Below the pieces are notes generated by a model. The model saw only the letters and a program-made list of their open reading frames with translations. It did not search any database and was not told where the DNA came from. A DNA stretch of 64,000 nucleotides from Hepsetus odoe (Eukaryota > Chordata > Actinopteri > Characiformes > Hepsetidae), in assembly GCA_017165825.1 (NCBI GenBank), contig CM029370.1, positions 27,199,459 through 27,263,458 of the forward strand, given 5' to 3'. This document shows positions 59,806-64,000 of the stretch, one piece after another; the first letter of the stretch is position 1; each line of letters opens with the position of its first letter. The position numbers and the translations under genes are program-made.

Positions 59806-60045
59806 GGCGGCGGTCTGTCCGTCCACTCGCGTTCACCAGCTGCCTCGCGCGCTACCCGCCCATCCTACCGCCGAACTGCGCCACTTCGGATCGCTACTCG
59901 GATGCGCCTGAGCAGGGACCACACGCCGGAACTGGAGCGGGGACTTCTTCTCCTCAATCAGCGCAGAGTGAACCGGTAAACACCCACAGCGCCACCCAGC
60001 GGCGGCGAGCGGATATATCAACGGCGTGATCGGAGAAAGGTTGAG
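59340..60045 (-). promoter_or_regulatory. papola: CpG-rich promoter and 5' UTR region of papola
   Basis: CpG density rises sharply here against an AT-rich background and covers the start codon at 59805 and the first part of intron 1. A GC box (TGGGCGGG on the minus strand, 59855-59862) lies about 50 bases upstream of the start codon. No TATA box was seen. The transcription start is inferred to lie between 59810 and 60045, because a SINE occupies the sequence from 60050. This is the usual promoter type for a housekeeping gene. Confidence 0.7.
59798..59805 (-). CDS. papola: papola exon 1, coding part (8 bases)
   Basis: The exon holds ATG, CCG and two bases of a split tyrosine codon, so the protein begins MPY (human PAPOLA begins MPFP). 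The start sits in a strong Kozak context (GCCGCCATGC) inside a CpG-rich region and is followed at once by the donor GTGAGT at 59792-59797. It was chosen because exon 2 has a clear acceptor and no in-frame ATG ahead of its conserved KHFGITSPISLA, and because the 2-base phase fits exactly. The 8-base coding part is not itself proof of the start. A cDNA end would settle it. Confidence 0.82.
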
Positions 60046-60049
60046 CGTG

Positions 60050-60289
60050 ATTAAAGTGAAAATGACTATTCTTGTCATTGCGAGGTCACAGCACAGCACA
60101 CAGTGAACCACAACGAAACTGGATCTCTGCATTTAACCCATGCAAACACCGTGCAGCGGGGGGCGCCCAGGAAGTAGTGATGGGGACGGAACCTTGCTCA
60201 CGGGTACCTCAGGGCAACCTACTGGTAAGGTTTGAACCCACAACCTTCTGATCCTGTGGCTAACTCCCTAACCACTAGGCCACCGCTGA
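60050..60289 (-). repeat. SINE family B, near full length, at the papola promoter edge
   Basis: On the minus strand it runs from 'ggtggcctagtggttaggga' through a B-box-like 'gggttcaaac' to 'gtcattttcactttaat'. It abuts the CpG-rich papola promoter, so it limits the proximal promoter to about 240 bases upstream of the start codon. Confidence 0.88.
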
Positions 60290-60329
60290 TTAGAGAGAAA
60301 ATCTAAAGTGTGGAAAAGAGGGGATCTCA

Positions 60330-60493
60330 AACCAGTAGGTTTTTGTTGAGCAAGGTACTGTCCCCATCAATGCTCCCCAGGCACTTTAAATAGCTGCCTC
60401 CCACTGCACGGTGTGTGGGGATAAAAGGCATTTTGTTGTGTTTCATTGTGTGCTGTATATCACAATTACAAGAATAGTCACTTTCACTTTTAA
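60330..60493 (+). repeat. SINE family B, 5'-truncated
   Basis: It begins at 'accagtaggt' and includes 'gagcaaggtactgtccccat', the 'gtgtgctgt' block and the tail 'agaatagtcactttcac'. The tRNA-like head is missing. It faces the minus-strand copy at 60050-60289. Confidence 0.85.

Positions 60494-60497
<4 letters not shown>

Positions 60498-60530
<33 letters not shown>
60498..60530. repeat. (TA)n microsatellite
   Basis: An uninterrupted TA run next to a SINE end. A second run lies at 60853-60872. Confidence 0.9.
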
Positions 60531-60532
<2 letters not shown>

Positions 60533-60543
60533 ATAAATAATGA

Positions 60544-60844
60544 TTTTTACCAAACAGGTGCTGATGATCATCAATGTCACACGGAGGTTAAAACACAGTC
60601 AAGTTTGGAACAACCTACCAGCCAAGTTCCTTCAAAAACTGTGTGCAAGTGTACCTAGAAGAACTGATGCTGTTTTGAAGGCAAAGGGTGGTCACACCAA
60701 ATATTGATTTGATTTAGATTCTCTTTTGTTCATTCACTGCATTTTGTTGATTGATGAAAATAAATGATGAACACTTCTATTTCTGAAAGCGTTCTTTGTT
60801 TGCAGCATTTTTTCACACGTGCCTAAAACTTTTGCACAGTACTG
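60544..60844 (+). mobile_element. Mariner MITE family D, 3' half only
   Basis: This copy matches the right part of the elements at 13394 and 27129, including a transposase C-terminus ending AVLKAKGGHTKY and stop, and the right terminal repeat 'cttttgcacagtactg'. The left end is absent. It is flanked by AT/GT simple repeats on both sides. Confidence 0.85.
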
Positions 60845-60961
60845 TGTGTGTGTATATATATATATATATATAGCCAGCCCTCCACAGCCTGAAATTGGCA
60901 CCCTAGTCTAGTTTATTCAATGTGATGTTACTGATTCACACTAAAAGCATTTAAGAACTTT

Positions 60962-61312
60962 CAAAGTTGAAATTTTAGTTGGGTGTGACGAGGATGGACA
61001 GGATTAGAAATGAGTACATTAGAGGGACAGCTCAGGTTAGACGTTTTGGAGACAAAGTTAGAGAAGTAAGGTTGCGTTGGTTTGGACATGTCCAGAGGAG
61101 AGATGAGGATTATATTGGGAGGAGGATGCTGAAGATGGAGCTGCCAGGAAAGAGGAGAAGAGGAAGAACAAAGACGAGGTTTATGGACGTGGTGAGAGAG
61201 GACATGCAGGTTGTTGGTTTCAGGGAGGAAGATGCAGAGCGAAGAAGAAATGGAAACGGATGATCTGCTGTGCCAACCCCTAATGGAAGCAGCCGAAAGA
61301 AGGAGAAGAAGG
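60962..61312 (+). pseudogene. LINE 3' end, reverse transcriptase C-terminal fragment (family C)
   Basis: The translated frame reads TRMDRIRNEYIRGTAQVRRF, then WFGHVQRRDEDYIGRRML and a basic RGR cluster. This is the C-terminal tail seen in many fish non-LTR retrotransposon reverse transcriptases. It is strongly 5'-truncated and ends in the same A/G-rich 3' end as three other copies. LINE clade not determined. Confidence 0.8.
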
Positions 61313-61484
61313 TTTATGTGTGATGTGATTAAAGGCATATCTATGTGTTGCAGGGCATCACAAAACACTGCCTTTCAGTTTGCATCATAAAAGGTCTTGT
61401 GATGAACCAGGTTTGGAGCAACAGTGGGACACCTGCATAGTTCTGCTGCTAATGGACATTTTACCCAATAAACATATATTACAT

Positions 61485-61627
61485 ATTTTGATTTACTTAA
61501 GATCTTTATTGCTTGAAAACAATGCTATTTTCTTGATGATGAAATATGATTCAAACAGCATAAAATCACAAACCACACATCATCTCTTTAGTCTGGATTA
61601 GGTCATTAGGTCAGGATTAGCAGGTAT
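61485..61627 (-). promoter_or_regulatory. ak7: ak7 3' UTR and poly(A) signal
   Basis: An AATAAA on the minus strand at 61505-61510 lies about 120 bases after the ak7 stop codon, so the 3' UTR is short. The gap from here to the papola start codon is about 1.7 kb and is filled mostly by transposable elements. Confidence 0.6.
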
Positions 61628-63090
61628 CTAGTCTTCCAAACTGGTCCTGAGAAGGTATTCAGCCTGCAAAAAGTTAAAGTTATTTTTAAAAGCAAAATTA
61701 TTTTTGGGTTTATAGTAAAACAATAGAAAAGGTAAAAAAAAATGAGACCAAATAAAAAAAGTACCAAGAAATCTACAGGATCTTCCGGTTTAGCCTTGCA
61801 GCACTCCAGCATTCCCTGAGTGAGAGTTGGTATGACATACTTCATCAGGTAGTGCCTCATAGGAAGAGAGCGAGCCTCCAGCAACTCATGCTCTTGCTTC
61901 CTCACCTCTTCCACATTCCTGTTCTTGAGAGACCAACAGTATGAGCATCAGACCCGTCTTCCATTTTTTGATCGTTTAGGAATAGTTCTCGAGGTTTCCT
62001 GAAGGACAAAGCTATTGGCCCTCATTTGGACTCTCTGTACCTGAGCAGTTTGATAGTTCTGTGTTGGTTAATCCACACAGTGATCTACGTCTGAACCTTC
62101 AAGCAGAACAAAGCGTCTAACTTAAGACATGAAGCAGTGAAGAAGCAGGTGCAGATGATCAGGTGATTCATTCACTGCTAATGCTGAACGCTGAGTGGTT
62201 GGAACCCCTTTTATCTAGAACCTTGTATCTTAAATGGTACATTCTTTTAAGGTGTAACTGTAACTGTAACTGGGGTGGCGGTGGTCTAGTGGTAGGATAC
62301 TTGCCTATGGACCTGTGGCTCAAGAGGGTCCCTGAGCAAGACCCTTAACCCTGAGTTGCTCCAGGGGGACTGTCCCTGTAATTAGGACATGTAAGTCGCT
62401 CTGGATAAGAGCGTCTGCTAAATGCCGTAAATGTAAATGTAACACTCATCTGTAGCGAGATAAGCAGGATGAGACAGGAATTTTTGCTAATTTTAGTTTC
62501 TGATTTACCCATTGCTCTAGTAGGGCGGTCATTTTGGCCTTCTCCTCTGCCTCCCTGAGCTCCCTCTCTGCAGCCTCCAGAATGAGAAGCCGGTCCCTCT
62601 CCACAAGTCTTTTTTTCTCCTCTTCTGCCTTTTCCTCAGGTGTGGGGCCATAGTTCCTCACCCCTCCCACAATCTGGATAATCTTCTCAATCACACATTT
62701 ATTCTCAGCATCATCAACATTCAACATGCTGATTTCTAAAAAAACAAGAAAAAAAAAAAAAAACAGAAAAAAAAAGAGAACACAGCCCGGTCATCATTAG
62801 GATTCCCATCAGTCATCAACAGACATAGAATTACGTTTCAATTGCTCCTGTTTCATGGGTGGATAGACCCCTGTGTGTTAAATAACAGATACCTATGTGT
62901 TCGGGGTGAATCTCTAGCTCGTCAAAATAGTTGAGCACTGTTTCATCCTCTTTGTTTGCCTCCCTGAATGAGGAAAGGCACTGCAGAAACTCCTCCTGAG
63001 TGTAACGCATCTCCTCTGCTACGCTCTGTGGAAGGTTCCTCACTCGCTCTTTCAGAAATTCATCAGAGGCATCCAGTGAAAAGATGTACT
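61628..63090 (-). CDS. ak7: Adenylate kinase 7, last four coding exons (partial)
   Basis: AK7 phosphorylates AMP with ATP and in vertebrates supports motile cilia and sperm tails. Exons 5' to 3': 62893-63090, 62509-62735, 61765-61923, 61628-61663. The remaining exons lie beyond the right edge. The first encodes the end of the kinase domain (YIFSLDASDEFLKERVRNLP, then YFDELEIHPEHI). The second encodes the charged linker (RNYGPTPEEKAEEEKKRL) and a coiled-coil-like helix. The third encodes LLEARSLPMRHYLMKYVIPT and CCKAKPEDPVDFL, the Dpy-30-type motif of the AK7 C-terminus. The fourth adds AEYLLRTSLED and TAG. All three junctions keep frame. The third exon starts after CTCAAG at 61924-61929; the acceptor four bases further in would hit a stop. 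Confidence 0.93.
61975..62245 (-). repeat. Mariner-like repeat family E, in an ak7 intron
   Basis: The minus strand contains 'gcttcatgtcttaagttaga' and 'gttcagacgtagatcactgt', shared with copies at 11291-11540, 17880-18222 and 2272-2540. Together with the adjacent SINE it makes up most of the 585-base intron between the last-but-two and last-but-one ak7 exons. Confidence 0.75.
62271..62442 (+). repeat. tRNA-derived SINE family A, B-box deleted
   Basis: The head 'gtggtctagtggtagg' and tail 'gctctggataagagcgtctg' match the copies at 6510 and 43747. Compared with the 6510 copy, about 40 bases holding the B box (ggttcaaatcc) are missing, with the break between two short 'ggtccc' repeats. A (gtaact)3 run flanks the 5' end. 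Confidence 0.85.
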
Positions 63091-63221
63091 CTGCAAAGAA
63101 CACGGTAAAAACTGCTAAGAGCTCTACAGTACACAGACCCCAGTTTACTTTTACAACGACAGATATTTATTGTAAATGCTTCTGGGCCGAGGTTTAAATT
63201 TGATTCATACAGAAGGGTAGT
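63091..63221. other. ak7 intron, no feature seen
   Basis: This is intron sequence directly upstream of the 62893-63090 exon, with a polypyrimidine tract and acceptor on the minus strand. Nothing else was recognised. Confidence 0.5.
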
Positions 63222-63560
63222 TCAAGTCAAGTCAAGTCAAGTAGGATTTTATTGTCATTTCAGCCATATACACAGTACACAGTGAAACGAAATAACGTTC
63301 CTCCAGGACCCTGGTGCTACACACAAGACAAGACACAACACAAGACACAAGACAACATAAGACACAACACGGGGCAACAAGTGCGGACAAGACAGACAAG
63401 ACAGACAACAACAGACGGCACGACAGACAGTACATTCATCCGTGGAAGGCTGCAGTGTTGTGGAACAAAGCAGCCCAGGCACATTATGGTGTAGCAGTGT
63501 GGTGGAGCGGTGTTACTGTAAAACTTAAAGTTACTTAAAGTGCAAGAGTGCAACACGAGA
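63222..63560 (+). repeat. Repeat family G copy
   Basis: It opens with a tandem 'tcaag' run (63225-63242), then 'tattgtcatttcagccatat' and 'acgttcctccaggaccctgg', shared with the copy at 6020-6160 and, inverted, at 31690-32040. A run of 'acaagac' units follows (63322-63420). This pattern is common in fish repeats. Class not determined; it may be a LINE or SINE tail. Confidence 0.7.
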
Positions 63561-64000
63561 TAAATAAATAAATACAGAATGAAAAGTGGAGGAAGTGGTG
63601 GGTTTAAGAGTTTTGTATTATTGGTGGGTTTTTAAGAGTCCATAAGTTCACGTACTTATTGCCCTCTGTATGCGCAGAACTTTCAGTTTAATGTGTGCTA
63701 TTGTGTAAAATCTGTATTTTATATGCAATTGCATTTTTTTATTTTGCATTTGAAATTTTTGCCTTGCAGAAATAAATGCTGTTTTTCTCTGTATTGCTAA
63801 TTCATGAATGAACTATGAACTGTACATTTAATTTTTAGAAATATCTCAGCATCTGCATTGTACTTACACAAACCGCTCTAATGACAATCTCATTATGACA
63901 ATCTGTACAACGTAGCAATAGTTTTTGCTATCATGATAAATTCTATCCCATTACGCTTTTTTGAGCAAATCATGATAGTCAATATTTCTAATCCGCTGAT
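63561..64000. other. Right end of window, no exon seen
   Basis: AT-rich sequence within the expected ak7 intron. No open frame with splice sites resembling AK7 was found. Confidence 0.45.

Noticed and set aside
59711..60132. Open frames on both strands at the papola promoter
   Set aside because: CpG-rich sequence has few stops. The frames run through the promoter and into a SINE and do not match any protein.

Overview
This is animal nuclear DNA, almost certainly from a teleost fish. It has GT-AG split genes, a CpG-rich promoter, long CA/CT/ATT microsatellites, tRNA-derived SINEs with the fish-type 'gcgtctgctaaatg' tail, 5'-truncated non-LTR retrotransposons and decayed Tc1/mariner elements. 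No bacterial operon, CRISPR array, rRNA gene or functional tRNA gene was seen.

Only two protein-coding genes can be supported. Both lie in the right quarter on the minus strand. papola (poly(A) polymerase alpha) was rebuilt exon by exon: 24 coding exons between 59805 and 49703, joining in frame to a 713-residue protein with the GS motif, the three catalytic aspartates, two nuclear localisation signals and the PAPOLA-type C-terminus. Its start codon lies in a CpG-rich promoter, in a coding exon of only 8 bases. A poly(A) site at about 48400 implies a 3' UTR of about 1.3 kb. ak7 (adenylate kinase 7) lies upstream in the same orientation. Only its last four coding exons are inside the window (63090 to 61628). 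In human the order AK7-PAPOLA-VRK1 on chromosome 14 has the same AK7-to-PAPOLA tandem arrangement, followed further on by a large gene desert leading to BCL11B.

The left 48 kb holds no gene that I can support. It is a mosaic of repeats: two tRNA-SINE families (A and B), LINE 3' ends (C), a mariner MITE that keeps the transposase C-terminus (D), a second mariner-like family (E), an L2/SINE-like repeat (F), a repeat with a 'tattgtcatttcagcc' motif (G), two Tc1-like transposase pseudogenes and many microsatellites. Between the repeats lie about a dozen complex, repeat-free blocks with homeodomain- or octamer-like motifs. They look like conserved noncoding elements and could form a long-range regulatory block, but no alignment could be run to test that.

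The most notable observations are: two tandemly duplicated 63-base exons in the papola tail; the 8-base first coding exon; a GC-AG intron in papola; an ancient degenerate tandem repeat at 12.9-14.6 kb split by a MITE; a degenerate ACTAAT-type satellite at 18.4-19.1 kb; and a possible orphan terminal exon at 30.6 kb.
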